From Daphnia carinata (taxonomy: Eukaryota; Arthropoda; Branchiopoda; Diplostraca; Daphniidae), in the NCBI RefSeq assembly GCF_022539665.2, contig NC_081336.1, positions 7,236,278 through 7,300,277 of the forward strand: DNA of 64,000 nt. Reading direction: 5' to 3'. The notes under the pieces were generated by a model that was not told the DNA's origin, searched no databases, and worked only from the letters and a program-made list of their open reading frames with translations. The position numbers and the translations under genes are program-made. Of this stretch, positions 28,101-39,508 are shown in pieces (positions within the stretch are counted from its first letter, which is position 1; every line of letters begins with the position of its first letter).

Positions 28101-30679
28101 ACACAGACAAAAAAAAAAACAAAGAAAAAGAATAGCATTTGAAAAATCAGAAAAGTTTCATTTCTCTTTCGATTTAATTGCTCAAGTTTCAATCGTCGAT
28201 CATTACATTTTTATTTGAATCGTAATTGCAGAGCGTGACTTGTACCCGATCCATGCCCTGCCGACGTGCACACACGCGCTGGACGTCTGCCAGAAGGATC
28301 TGTCGTGCACTCGGCTCTACAACGACTTCCGCGAGCATTGCAAACTGCGTTCCGGCCTCTGCCGTGATAAGTAAAATTAAATAATAAATCATCATTCATT
28401 TCATATTATATTTCTATCGTCTCTCTCTCTCTCTCTCTCTCTCCAATATCTTCGTCACGTGTTTCTTCTTGCCAGCCTTGTCATTTTGATTTCATTAAAT
28501 CATTCAATTTCAAAAGCGCTAGTTTACGATGTACCCGCCCTGAATGTATAGCCATTTATGTGTGTCTCTTTCTTTTTCTATTTTTCGCAATTGCAAAAAA
28601 AAAAAAAAAAAAAAAAAAACAAACAAAAGGGAAACGTGTTACAACGCCTGGAGGGGATTGCGGATGACTCCGCTGTTCGGCTGCTTTTGCCCAGGAAACG
28701 ATCAGAAGAAATGCGAACGGATCTACTCGTTTATTTACAACAATACCTGCGTCGGTGAGTCAAAACTGCTTTTGTTTTATTTTATTTTTTGCTCCACACC
28801 TTTTTCTTTTATTATTCACGGTTGTTGTGTAGTTTTACTTTTTATAAATTATTATTATTCGATTTGAGGAGCCGTAAATGTTAGTGGCTTTTTTTTTTCT
28901 CCTCATTTCTGAGGAAAAAAAAAAGGCTCTCACGTTGCGTTTCAAAAAGAAATTCAGCTCACCTTTTTTCGTTAAGTTTTCATGGTCACGAATGATGCAA
29001 CGCATTTCGCAATCACGTCGGTGTGTGTTGAATGGTTGTTCTTCTGTTTTTCTTTTTTTTTTTTTTTTTTTTTTTTTATGTACGTATTTTGAATCGGTGT
29101 CGTTGTACATAGCGTTAAAACTTGGAAGCCATCGTTGCGAGTTATCAATTCAATGTGGATTTCAACTCGAAATTCTTACGGGAAACGATTCCAACAGCAC
29201 GGGGAATTTTTTTAAATTTCATTTTTCTTATTTATTTAAGTTTATTATTTTCTTTTTATTCATTTCTCTTATGTTTTTCTTAAATTTTTTTTTTCTCCCC
29301 CTCCTTTTTTCTTTATTAATTTGGTTGATCGTACGCCCACCATCCTATTTTTAAGATCCACATGTCCAAACTAAGCACGTTTCCAAGACGCCGTTTGTTT
29401 TCGTTAAACCTTTGAACGCCATCGCATTACCCGTCCTCGGCCGTCGTCGTCGCTATCTTGTTCGATATGTTCCCCATCACTTGACTCCACCCACGTCGTC
29501 TTCAACTTCGGTTGATGACGAACATAACGAGCTCGCACTTGATACGACTAACACGCTCCCTACGACTACCACCATCACTACCACCACCACTACCGCACTG
29601 CCTTATAGCGATGTAATTAGCACGAGCACCAATCCCGAGCACGAGCACATTGGCACATCACCTACGCCCGTCCGTCTTGTTGATGAACCGTCCGCATCGC
29701 CCCGTGTCGCTGTAGGCAGCTGGCAAGAGACGCTCAACCGCCAGCGGGAGACGGACGCCCGTCAAATCGAGAGCCGCCTGATGGACAGCGTTCATCATCA
29801 ACATCATCACGGTGCGGCGGCCGAGGCCGGCTCGATCGACGTGGCTCGTTTCAGCCATTTTCTCGAGAGCGCCCTGACTCGCACGAGGATCGGCTATCAT
29901 TCGTCTACGTCGTCCGTCTCGTCGATTCACGCGGCGTCGGCCGCTGGAAACGTGGCCGCTAATAATTCTTCGTACTACACGACGACGTCGTCCAACACGT
30001 CAGCCGTCAATGGCTCACCGTTCAACCACAGTAGGTTTGACTAACCTATCATCGTGCACCATCATCTTCATCGCTCTCTCATCTTATGACAAGATGGCCA
30101 TCCATTTTCCCCTACTCTTTTTTTTTATTATTATTCCTCTAAAAAAAAAAAAAAAGAAAAGAAAAAGAGAGGCAATCTGAAAAAGCATCAATTTAAAGAA
30201 CCACCTCATAAAGTCTTGTACCATCCGCTACCTCTTTTCATTCCTCTTTCTTTTTTTTATCTACTTTTCGTAGTCGTTTGGCTTTCGACATTTTATTTTT
30301 GATGTTCTTCTTTTTAAATCTACAGAGAGGATTTTTTAGTTGGGGATCTCCTTTTTTTTTTTGTTTTTTTTTGTTTTATTTTTACGTATTCGTAGGAAAT
30401 CCATCTCGACATGGGACGATCTATACATTTGATTGTTGGTCTCTCTTATCAAACGTTACGTGTATCTGAGTGTGGGAGAGGCGGGGGGAGGGTACTTCTC
30501 GTTTATGGCTGACCGATTATGCTCTCTGCGTACGGCCTCTCCCATTTCCGAATCCTCTTTACTCCTCTAGCGTAACACGTAAAACGATATGTTTTTCGGA
30601 TGGCCCGTAGGATTTCCTTTTGAAATCGACGTCAATTTTCCCTTTCTGACAAGACGAAATTCGACGTACAACAACCTCC

Positions 30680-30710
<31 letters not shown>

Positions 30711-33700
30711 GAAAAAAAGAAGAAGAAGAAATGCTGCGTGCTGCAAACCATCGTGGGATCATTCGATTGCGTGCCGAGATGACAAGGACCCCCCCCCCCT
30801 TTTTTTTTTATATATATATACCGGGAGGTCGTTATCGGGGTCTGGTTATATACGACCAGGATCTGAATGATTCTTCTTCTTTTTATTTTCAAGTCGCAAA
30901 AAGAAATGGAATTGTTGTTGCATTTGTGTTTAGTCTGCCGATGGTCGATACTCTGACGACACGCTATCAAAGGCACTTTTTATATCGCAGTGCCGATTGC
31001 GATGTTGAACGATGGCAAATCGAAAGCCAAAAGAAGAAGTTGGCCAATGCCGATGGATCGTGATTTTTTTTTTGCTATACAGCGCAATTGTTCACTTACA
31101 CTTTGCGTTTCTTTCGTTTACAGTCCCGCTCTTTTATTGTTGCGCATTTTCTCAAATAAAAAGTAATAATATGGCGACGCCATTTTCGAAAAGATCAGCT
31201 AATGGCCGTCTTCCGGAGCCTCACGCCTGAGAGACCCCAAGATTTTATTTTCCCGTTTCAATTTTTTTTTTTTTTTTTTTTTCTTTTTCTTTTTTCTTTC
31301 CTCTTCTTTCATTGTCGAGAATTATTGATGGCCGGATGCCATCCATCACTCCTTGCCCCAAATCCATCCGCCCCTCGTTTCTACACACACACACACACAC
31401 ACACACCATCATCAAAAGCTTGTTCCGGGCCTGCTGCCGTGCCCTCTCTAACATTAATTCCTTTTTCTATTTATTTATTTATTTATTTATTTTGTTGCGA
31501 ATAATTTGTGTGTGTGTGTTTTTTTTTTTTTCGTTTTTGTGTCTTAGCTGGTGCGGATGAAATAGCCGACGGAGGTGCGGGCCGAGTGGTGTCCATCTAT
31601 CAGAGCACGTGCCATAAAGCGCTCAGCAATTGCCAGTCGGACCTTCAATGCCGCAAGCATTTAGAGCCGTTCCTTCGCTATTGCAATGGCGCCGCAAGCG
31701 CAAGTGGCCTGGCCGCAAGCGCGGACACCTGCCATCGAGACTTGTGCATGCAGGCGCTCCAGGGATTCTACAAAGACGCGCCGCTACAATGGAGCCTAGA
31801 AGTGGCCTTCTGCGTTTGCAAGTGAGTTGTTTGTTTTTGTCTATTTTCGCTTTGCCCGTCATCCTCACGCGTGTGTGCGCGCGCTCATTTCGAGACGTGC
31901 CAATCAAACTTTTAAGATAATAATTCAGCGAACGTCTTTTGTTTGTTTGTTTGTTTTTTTTTGTTTTTTTTTACGCAAGCTCTCTCCCCCTTGCAAGTTT
32001 GAAAATCGCTTTGCTGTTTTGTTCCTTTTTTTTCAACCATCTGCGCGTTTCTCGCTCTAACGATTGGCAGCCTTCTAGTTTGCGCAGCCCGCTGAAGATG
32101 ATTATGCAGTTGGAAATCATAAACGCCGACGCTCTTGCGCCATAACTTTCCGTTTGTTTTACACGAGCCGTGACTCTCGTCATTATTTTCACCTCTAGTT
32201 GTGTGTTGTGCTCGCGAGAGGATTGCTTCTGATCGTTATGATAGTTTTTCAATAGAAAGAACCACAACAAACAAAATGGACGCAGTTCTTTGAATGCCGC
32301 ATTGTTGTGTTTCAATCGAAACTTTGCATACGTCTTCCCCTCCCCTTCGGCAGTATAGACCTATCGTCATCGTCATCAAACGATAGAGCATTGTTAAGAT
32401 GTTGTCCATGACAGGCAAAAGCCCAAAAACCATCAAATAGCGGTTCGTTCTTGACTAGCGATATCATCGACACATTAATATTGATGAACAGAACCCTTTA
32501 CGATAGAAGAATACAAAAAAAAGAAAAAAAAAAAAAAATTAGAGTCACAAAAGAATATGCCATCGGTCTCTCCATTTTGTTTTTGTTTGTCATTATCCTT
32601 CAAAGCCGGAGAGGGGGAGGGAGGGGGGCTTTACACGACAAGGACAACTATAAAACATCGATCATTCTTGGCCTTTCTCTTCACTGTCGTGATGATGTAC
32701 TTTCCGAAAGCAAAATGGTCGCTGTGTGTGTGTGTGCGCGCTGTAAGGGAAAGGAGATAGGTATGAGGTTTCTGTCTGTTTGCGTGCTAGACGGCCATGT
32801 CACGGTTGCGGAGGAATCGATCCCCCTCCCGTCCGAAAATGGACACAGAAACAAGATGGGGAACGTCGATCCTATAACGCTCTGCAACATATACACCGAG
32901 GATTACATATCACAGTCAATTAGCGCCGTTCGATATATCTATAGAACAACGGTCCCCTACGCCGCCTTTCTTCGACATAGTCTACGACGCGAGATATATA
33001 GACCACCTCCTCTTCTTCTTTCTTTTTTGGCCGCTCGACATTTGATAGTGCGGGGTGGTAGGTGTTGGCAACCCCGTCCTTTCGCTTGCCGTCCTTTCTA
33101 TTTGTTTTTCTTGTTTTTTTTTTTTTAAGGAAAAAGCCACGACAACAACAAGCGATCGTGTTAAAAACAGTTGGATAGCGAACTTGAGACAGAACAAATT
33201 GGATCGGTAACCAGGACTGAAAGATCTCGCGTTCAAATCGCGTCTCGGCCAATCTTTTTTTTTTTTTTTTTTCGGTTCGCAATGGATAAGAGTTTTTTTT
33301 TTTTTCGTGATCCAATCTAAAAACAAAACGAAAAATGTTGTTCTTTTTTTTTTTTTTTGTTATTTTATTTATCGTCTTTGTTTTCTTCCGAAAACGATAG
33401 GAAAACCCAAAGCAGGAACGACGAATGTCTTGTGGCGCAAGAACGCCTCCATCCCGACTGCGCTAGACGGCCGGAACGATACCATTCGCCTCCAGCCACT
33501 GGCCCTTCATCGACTGGCATGGGCAGCATGGCGTCTTCCTCTCCGGCAATGGGAAATAATGAAGCCAATAACTCACCCCACCACACGCCCGCCTGTCATC
33601 ATTTGGCCGAAGAATGCAAAGCTCATCCGGATTGCAAGTAAAGATTTTCATTCTTTATATTTTGTCGTGAATTGATTTGAGAAAAAAAAAAAAAAAAAGG

Positions 33701-34405
33701 GCCGTTTAGAAGCGAAACAACAAAGTCCGTGACATTGTTGACTCTGTTATGCGACAGATGCGATAAAAAAAAAAAACAACAGAAATGGACGTTTGAATTT
33801 TGCCGCCTTTGCCTTCGAACGGGACACATTTGATGCACATAAAAACGATTGTGTTAAAGTAGCAAACAAGAAAAAATAAAGAAGACGGGTTGCACAGCGG
33901 GGGGGGGGGGGGGTGTTCTTGCAAGTTATTTGATCAATAATAGTAGAACGTAGCTCACTCCCGTCTTATCGTTCTATCGCCGGCCAAGTGGTTTCTTTTT
34001 TTCTTCCGAAGGGTGGGAGGGAACTTGTTTGGACATGAGAAAGAAAAAAACAAAACAAACAAAAACAAATGGGAGATATGCTTACCACTTTTTTTTTTTT
34101 TTTTAACAAAAAATTGGATCAAAATAAATTAAAGTTAATAACCACTTCATTTTTTTTTTGTTGTACGTAGGCCTCGATTGGAGTTTTACGTCCAGGCTTG
34201 CGCTGTCGACGTCGTAACCAAAGGCTGCGCCGGGCCGCCGTCTATATGCCGACGGGCCGTGTTGGACATCCTGGGCACGGATCTGCGGACGACGTGCACC
34301 TGCCGGACGGCACAGCAGATGGGCGACATGGCCGCCATGTACGATTGCACCGAATGGCAACGACTTCTCTGGCTCAATCCTTGCGTTGGTAGGTCGATAT
34401 ATTTT

Positions 34406-34446
<41 letters not shown>

Positions 34447-36998
34447 CGAAAAAGAACCTGATAGAAAAGACCATCGTTTCCTGTCCGACTCGTTGAACTT
34501 CAATCGTGTTGAGAGCATCTCATCAGTTCGATGATCCGCACATTCTTTCTTTGCCATTCATTCGTGTTTTCCCTTTGATGATTCCCCATCGCTCCCCTTA
34601 ATTTTTTTTTTCTTTTCAATTTCAACATGTCTTGGTACTTACTTTCGTTAATGTGATCGAGAAGTTTGTTTTCATTTAAAAAAGAAAGGACTTTTTGATA
34701 TTGTATCAGTGGAAGCGCAGAGGGACTTTCACAAAATTCAAGGGAACCTCAAGGTGGTGACGATGCCGACCCCGACGACAGCGCCAATATCCAGCAACGG
34801 CAGCAGCTTTACGGTGGGCGGCCGTCAGACGTCCAGCGCCGATGACGATCCTCGTCATCATCTTTTCACTGTCGTCGTTCCGAGGAAAACGTATCGCCCT
34901 CAAGAAACGAATGCCAGCGACGGACGCGTTTCAGTGACGTCCGACTCGACGAGTACCAGCGTCACTTGGTCCACCACATCGACGGCCACCAGATTCACAA
35001 CGGCCTCCGATCCGTCCACCACCGACATGATTACGCGGCCCACCATTCCAGCCAGTAAAAACATCCTTTTTATGATGTTAATGTTTTACGTATCTTCTTT
35101 GATTTTTTTCTATTGAAGAAAATCAGAAAAAGATTAACGTTTTGCGTGACTACACGCACGACTAGACTGACATGTAAAAAAAAAAAAAAAATGTGAACGC
35201 AAACTTAATGATTTCATATTGTGCGTTGACTTTTGAATCGAACAGAATATTGCACGCTGGAACGGCCCAATAAGCGTGTCGTTCACTTTGCAGAAGGCAC
35301 GAGTAAACGAGTAAGTTCTTTTCAATTTATTTTTCTTTTAAATACAATTCGCTATTCAACAGACCACAAATTCATTTCTATTTTCGATATTAAAAAATTG
35401 TGTTAAATAAAAAAAAAAAAAAATGAGGCATTTTTCATCGATTGAACAAACTTTCATTTTTTTTTCCTTTTAAAGTTGTACCACGACGACGATCCAGACT
35501 GTTCGGAATTGTGCCGATGCGGTGCCGGCCAAGTTGTGACCTGTTCGATCGCCGATTGCGCCCAACGGAAACCCTGCCAGACATCGGCCGCAGTCTACGC
35601 TCACGCTGCCACGGCTTTTCAAGCCTATAGAGGGGAATGTCTCTGTTTCTCCGGTACTTTGGTCTGCGCCCGACCTGATCCAGGTACATTTTTCACTAAA
35701 AAAAAAAAAAAAAGAAAAATGATTTATCACGATAGACCTTCAACGTTCTCTATCATTTCTCTTCGGCCTTCCGCTTTTTTGCTTGCTCTTCCTATCTTTT
35801 TTTTTTTTTTTGTATTTTTTATTCTTTGAAATCGCTTTGTACCTACGGCGAACCATAATCCATTGCGGATCGATAGACAATGTCACGCATTCGTAGTGAC
35901 TCTTGAATCATTGACTTTCAATCTTTTAACGCCGGACTTTGTCGCCCGGGATAATGGTGTAGTCGGAAAGGGAGAGGGGGGGGCCGGTAGATTGTACTTG
36001 CATATAATAGACGAGTGGCACATCTCGTTCGGTCGATCACCGTTCGTGCATCATAAATGAACGTCGATCTCTAAGCACAGCTGCATCGTACATCAACGAT
36101 AGCGTTGAACCTCTCCTATGCAAGTGTACAAGGGCTCGCTTTAGCTCCAAACTTTTGACGTCGAGTACAACCATCGACTTCATCCAAGATTCAGCAGTTA
36201 GATCCTTTTTCTCCCGATTGGAGCTCTGCTGTTCCGCTAATCTATGCAGTCGATTTCAATCAATTTAGACGCGCACTTTCGTATATGATATTCTTGCCTG
36301 TTGTTTTATACCACAACAGGTCAATACTCGCTACCTTTGGGCGTCTTCCTGTTTATCGGCTATTCGCAAGCCGACGAGAAGGCCATCTACCAGTTCACGC
36401 ACGTCAATGTGTCGAGGTCGTTACTGACGGGACTACACAGGCACATGTACTTCACGCCACCCGAGCAGGTAAATTAAATTTCATGGGGGGGAGGGTTCGC
36501 TCTGTGTGCAAAACGAATTACGGCAGACCGTAGTTGAACGCGATCCTCATTTTGTTGTGTAGGCGGAGAACGAATGCCGCATGTCCATCCACGATCAGAT
36601 GGAGGAGAACCTAATCTTTCAGATCCGCTTGCCAAGTTTGGATGATCAGAGGGTCAACAATTCCGTCACGCTCGAGATGCTCACTCACGAGAAGGTCAGT
36701 TTCGCATTTGGCGCGTGATTTCATTTGAGCAAAGTTCATCCCTTTTTTGATTTGATTTGCATTTCGTCTCAAACAGGCACAGTGCTTACCGGTGGCCAAC
36801 CGATTGCGGCACATGATTAACAAGAGATCGCCCGACATCAGGGAGGACGAAGCCTTGTCTGTTATCAAAGTGGCTGATACGGCGTCCGTTCTGCCCGAAC
36901 CTCGGCGATCTTCGGCCGACCGTCAGTTGCAACAATTATGGACGATTACGGCGGCACTTTGGTCGTCTTTTATCGTAACTCATCGATATTATAGATAG
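21693..36998 (+). CDS. GDNF-family-receptor-like protein (Gfrl/GFRA-like), 15 coding exons, 1166 aa
   Basis: Coding exons: 21693-22107, 25193-25318, 26751-26921, 28232-28370, 28630-28754, 29356-30030, 31548-31821, 33401-33637, 34171-34388, 34710-35054, 35246-35310, 35476-35683, 36320-36468, 36563-36694 and 36777-36998 (TAG). All junctions are GT/AG and phases match throughout (3501 nt). The product has a signal peptide, four cysteine-rich GDNF-receptor-type domains in two pairs separated by a Ser/Thr-rich linker, and a conserved-looking C-terminal module. It ends in a short hydrophobic tail (WTITAALWSSFIV), which could be a lipid-anchor signal. Vertebrate members bind GDNF-type ligands and signal with Ret or NCAM. 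The invertebrate role is less certain. The exact start (21693 or the methionines at 21747/21750) is unresolved. Confidence 0.85.
25193..26921 (+). CDS. GDNF-receptor domain 1 (exons 2-3)
   Basis: Exons 25193-25318 and 26751-26921 encode residues of about 139-237. The cysteine pattern (ILNCLLAHQLC, DPSCKSIE, QHICG, VACSTTTVTKCQAG, HPTCLCREP, DPDCNAF, DHPCM) is the GDNF/GAS1 fold spacing. In it, ~10 cysteines tie a helical bundle. The short CLCRE/CFCPG-type segment between helices recurs in later domains. Confidence 0.85.
28232..28754 (+). CDS. GDNF-receptor domain 2 (exons 4-5)
   Basis: Exons 28232-28370 and 28630-28754 encode residues of about 238-325. Landmarks are LPTCTHALDVCQKDLSC, EHCKLRSGLC, ETCYNAW, GCFCPG and NNTCV. 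The acceptor of exon 5 (28628-28629) is unusual. It is preceded by 25 A residues and AACAAACAAAAG rather than a pyrimidine tract, with CAATTGC just upstream. Phase continuity and the domain match support it anyway. Confidence 0.85.
29356..30030 (+). CDS. Gfrl-like exon 6: long Ser/Thr-rich linker
   Basis: A single 675-nt exon (residues of about 326-550) joins domain pair 1-2 to pair 3-4. It starts with a basic segment (GRRRRYL), then has Thr-rich runs (TTTTITTTTTT), His clusters (HHQHHH) and Ser/Asn-rich stretches with several N-x-S/T sequons near the end. It looks like a flexible, probably O-glycosylated stalk. It contains no cysteine, unlike the exons on either side. Confidence 0.8.
31548..33637 (+). 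CDS. GDNF-receptor domain 3 and start of domain 4 (exons 7-8)
   Basis: Exons 31548-31821 and 33401-33637 encode residues of about 551-720. Domain 3 shows QSTCHKALSNCQSDLQC, RYCNGA, DTCHRDLC, AFCVCK, NDECL and HPDCAR. After a short Ser/Pro/Met spacer, domain 4 opens with PACHHLAEECKAHPDC. An intronic 225-codon open frame between these exons (32451-33128) is out of register with the gene and looks like chance. Confidence 0.82.
34171..35054 (+). CDS. GDNF-receptor domain 4 and second Ser/Thr linker (exons 9-10)
   Basis: Exon 34171-34388 completes domain 4 (VQACAVDVV, KGCAGPPSICRRAV, TTCTCRT, YDCTEW, NPCV). Exon 34710-35054 is a second cysteine-free Thr/Ser-rich linker with many T-T/S-T runs (residues of about 794-908). 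The donor of exon 9 is followed within 18 nt by 38 consecutive A (34407-34444), the longest homopolymer I see in this gene. Confidence 0.82.
35246..36998 (+). CDS. Gfrl-like C-terminal module (exons 11-15)
   Basis: Exons 35246-35310, 35476-35683, 36320-36468, 36563-36694 and 36777-36998 encode residues of about 909-1166. A cysteine-rich segment (DPDCSELCRCGAGQVVTC, GECLCFSG) is followed by a non-repetitive globular part (FLFIGYSQADEKAIYQFTHV). A basic/acidic segment and a hydrophobic C-terminus before TAG at 36996-36998 complete it. I associate this arrangement with invertebrate GFR-like proteins rather than vertebrate GFRalpha, from memory only. Possible polyadenylation signals lie downstream (AATAAA at 37605-37610). 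Confidence 0.78.
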
Positions 36999-37188
36999 GA
37001 AAAAAAAAACTTTTTATGAAATTTGACCCTTTTACCATTAGGAATGAGTTTTATTTATTCAATTGACAGCATTTTTCGAGCTTTATATTTATAAATGAAA
37101 AAAAAAAAAGAAAGAAGAAGAATGAATTCGTTTTATTTACATTCTAGGATAATCTGCACTGACAGACCTCTCCCAGCAATAGACACCA

Positions 37189-37224
<36 letters not shown>

Positions 37225-39508
37225 CAGCTGTGTATTTAATTCCCTACGCCCAATGACGTTTCAATTTCGCACGCAGCATTGCACGAAAAGCGGGGGGAAA
37301 AAAAGAGACGGAAGAAAAACAAAATAACCAAATCATCCGCCATCACGTCTGTGTTACCTTCTCCTTTTAATAAGACCTCACCACACCCGAATGTGTTCCT
37401 CATTTCAAAAAGGGAAAAAAAAAACAACGGGAAACCGAATGTCTTTTTTTTTTTTATTCTGTGAGTGATTTGATATTAAAAAAAAAATGATAAAAAAAAA
37501 GGTTTTTTGAAAATGTAATTATAAAACAAAACAACAACTAAAAACAAAACCAACAAAAAGCAATGCATACAAATGTAATGAAAAAGAAAAAAAAACAAAA
37601 AACAAATAAAATTTCAAAAAGAAATGATAAAGAAATTCCAAATAACGTGGGTCGCCTGCTCTGCTGGAAACTGGCCAGCAGGATCTGATCCGGTTTTCCC
37701 ACAGTTCTGACGAGCGTTATATAAATACATATATATATGCCCCGTGCTTTGGGAAGAGGAAAGAAACGTTGCTATTGTTCTGCAAAAGGGGGACACTGTG
37801 TGCCTTTTTTTTTTTTTTTTTTTCTTTTTTGGTCTGTTATATTTCTTACCACAATTTGTTCGTGTTTCTCTTTGCATCCTCTATTGTTACGTATGTGACT
37901 GGTTGAACTGTTCAGGCTAGAAGTTTTGTTCTGAAAAAGGCATTGGCCATAGTGGAACAGCATGCCGTTTGCAATACGGCAAAACATGGCCGAAAATGGT
38001 ACGTGCTACGTTTGAGTGATTGGTTTTTTTTTAATGTATATATTTACGTAAATTGTCTACAGTTTGTTACTATTAAAAAACATTTGAAAAAAGAAATTTT
38101 TTTTTTTTTGGAGAATACAATTCAACATTTTGCACCGGTTATCTCAATATTCTCATCGTTATTCAATTATCGTTATGACGCAATCAACTGACTCGAAAAA
38201 GTTCGTGAAAGGCGTTGATGTGCGAAGCGCCTTTTATGTTTAAAGGACAATTATGGGTGAACCATCTTCTCTCTGCCACTCCTGGAAAGGAGAAGCTAAA
38301 ACAGCCACATGGTTTCACGGTAGTGCTTGAACCCTGGGTTAACTGTGGAGCCATTTATTGACATCCGACTTGGAACGAGATTAGATAAAAAGCCACGAAA
38401 ATAAACAACAAATAGAGAGACTGAAAGCTGCAATTTTGAGGGGCGAGGGCAAAAACAGGCCTCCGGTAATATTCCATATACGTTGAAGAAGAAAAAAAAA
38501 CTAATAGGCTAAGCTCACTCACGTACCAAATAAGGTGTGTATCGAACTTTAGATGAGAAGATGAAATCACGTTTTGCGGGTTTGGGGTTATTTGAACGGC
38601 GTGAGCAAGTTGAAAGGCGAGGACAAACTTTCCTGTCAGTATTTTCTGCTGATGCGCGCCAACTTTGTTGTTGATTTATTATTATATTACTGGCATAGCA
38701 ACGTCGCATAGCCTAACCAATAGAAAAAAAAAAAAAAAAAAAAATTGGCGCCATTCGTCAGATGGCGTTGAAGCTTTTTAGCTGATATGGCAACAACCAT
38801 CAACTTATTTTATCTATTTTATATCAATGAAATATGAAAGAAAAAATACATTAGTAGAGGAAACTAGTTGGCTCCCAAATTATTCTAATTTTTTTAGTTG
38901 TTAAAAATCCGGTTAAGAGGTCAAATGAAATTCTTTCAGGTTTTTCGATTCTCATTCGACATTGCCAAGTCGCCTTAGTAGGTAGGAATCGACTCCATAA
39001 AGTCCGTTGGTATTGTAATTTTTGAAGTTGCTGCGCAAGTCTCCAACGGAAAAAAAGGAAATCTCCCACGAAACACTTGTCAGTCGACCGTTCGTTGCCA
39101 ATTTCTGTCATCATTTTCCGACTTGTCGCTAAATCTAGTCACCCATATCATTCTTAGGAGTTAGACAGACGATTGAAATATCTTTGAAACGTCAAAGAAA
39201 TACCACTCCCATTTTTGGTTGTGAGTTATGTGCGTGTGTATACGGGAGTTTTTTGTGTTACGTGTAGCACCTTACACTCTGTTGACAAGCCCTGTTGGTC
39301 TATACACCTCTTGGGTTTTGGCCTAGCTCTCAGTTGAGTCTTTCATTTCTCATTGTGTTTACGTGTCTTATTCACGGTTCGCGCCAGCCCAGGATGGACA
39401 AACTTTTCAGTGATTGTCAACACAAAATCATTACCTGACTTCCCTGCCTTTTGTGTTTTTAACATCTTAACTTTTGAACTGACAACTTAAATTTTTTATT
39501 TGTGTGAA
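36999..39508. other. 3' UTR and intergenic spacer between the two genes
   Basis: Contains a (TG)15 run at 37193-37222, poly-A/T tracts and AATAAA at 37605-37610 as a possible end of the upstream transcript. An initiator-like CTCAGTTG lies near 39330-39337, which might start the phosphatase transcript. No coding exon was recognised. Confidence 0.45.
37193..37222 (+). repeat. (TG)15 microsatellite
   Basis: An uninterrupted TG run in the probable 3' UTR of the GDNF-receptor-like gene. Confidence 0.9.

Noticed and set aside
32451-33128. 225-codon open frame inside a receptor-gene intron
   Set aside because: It is not in phase with the flanking exons, has no family resemblance and ends in a poly-T-derived Phe run. 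It looks like chance.
38851-39114. 87-codon open frame on - upstream of the phosphatase
   Set aside because: No recognisable family, no splice or promoter context, and mixed composition.
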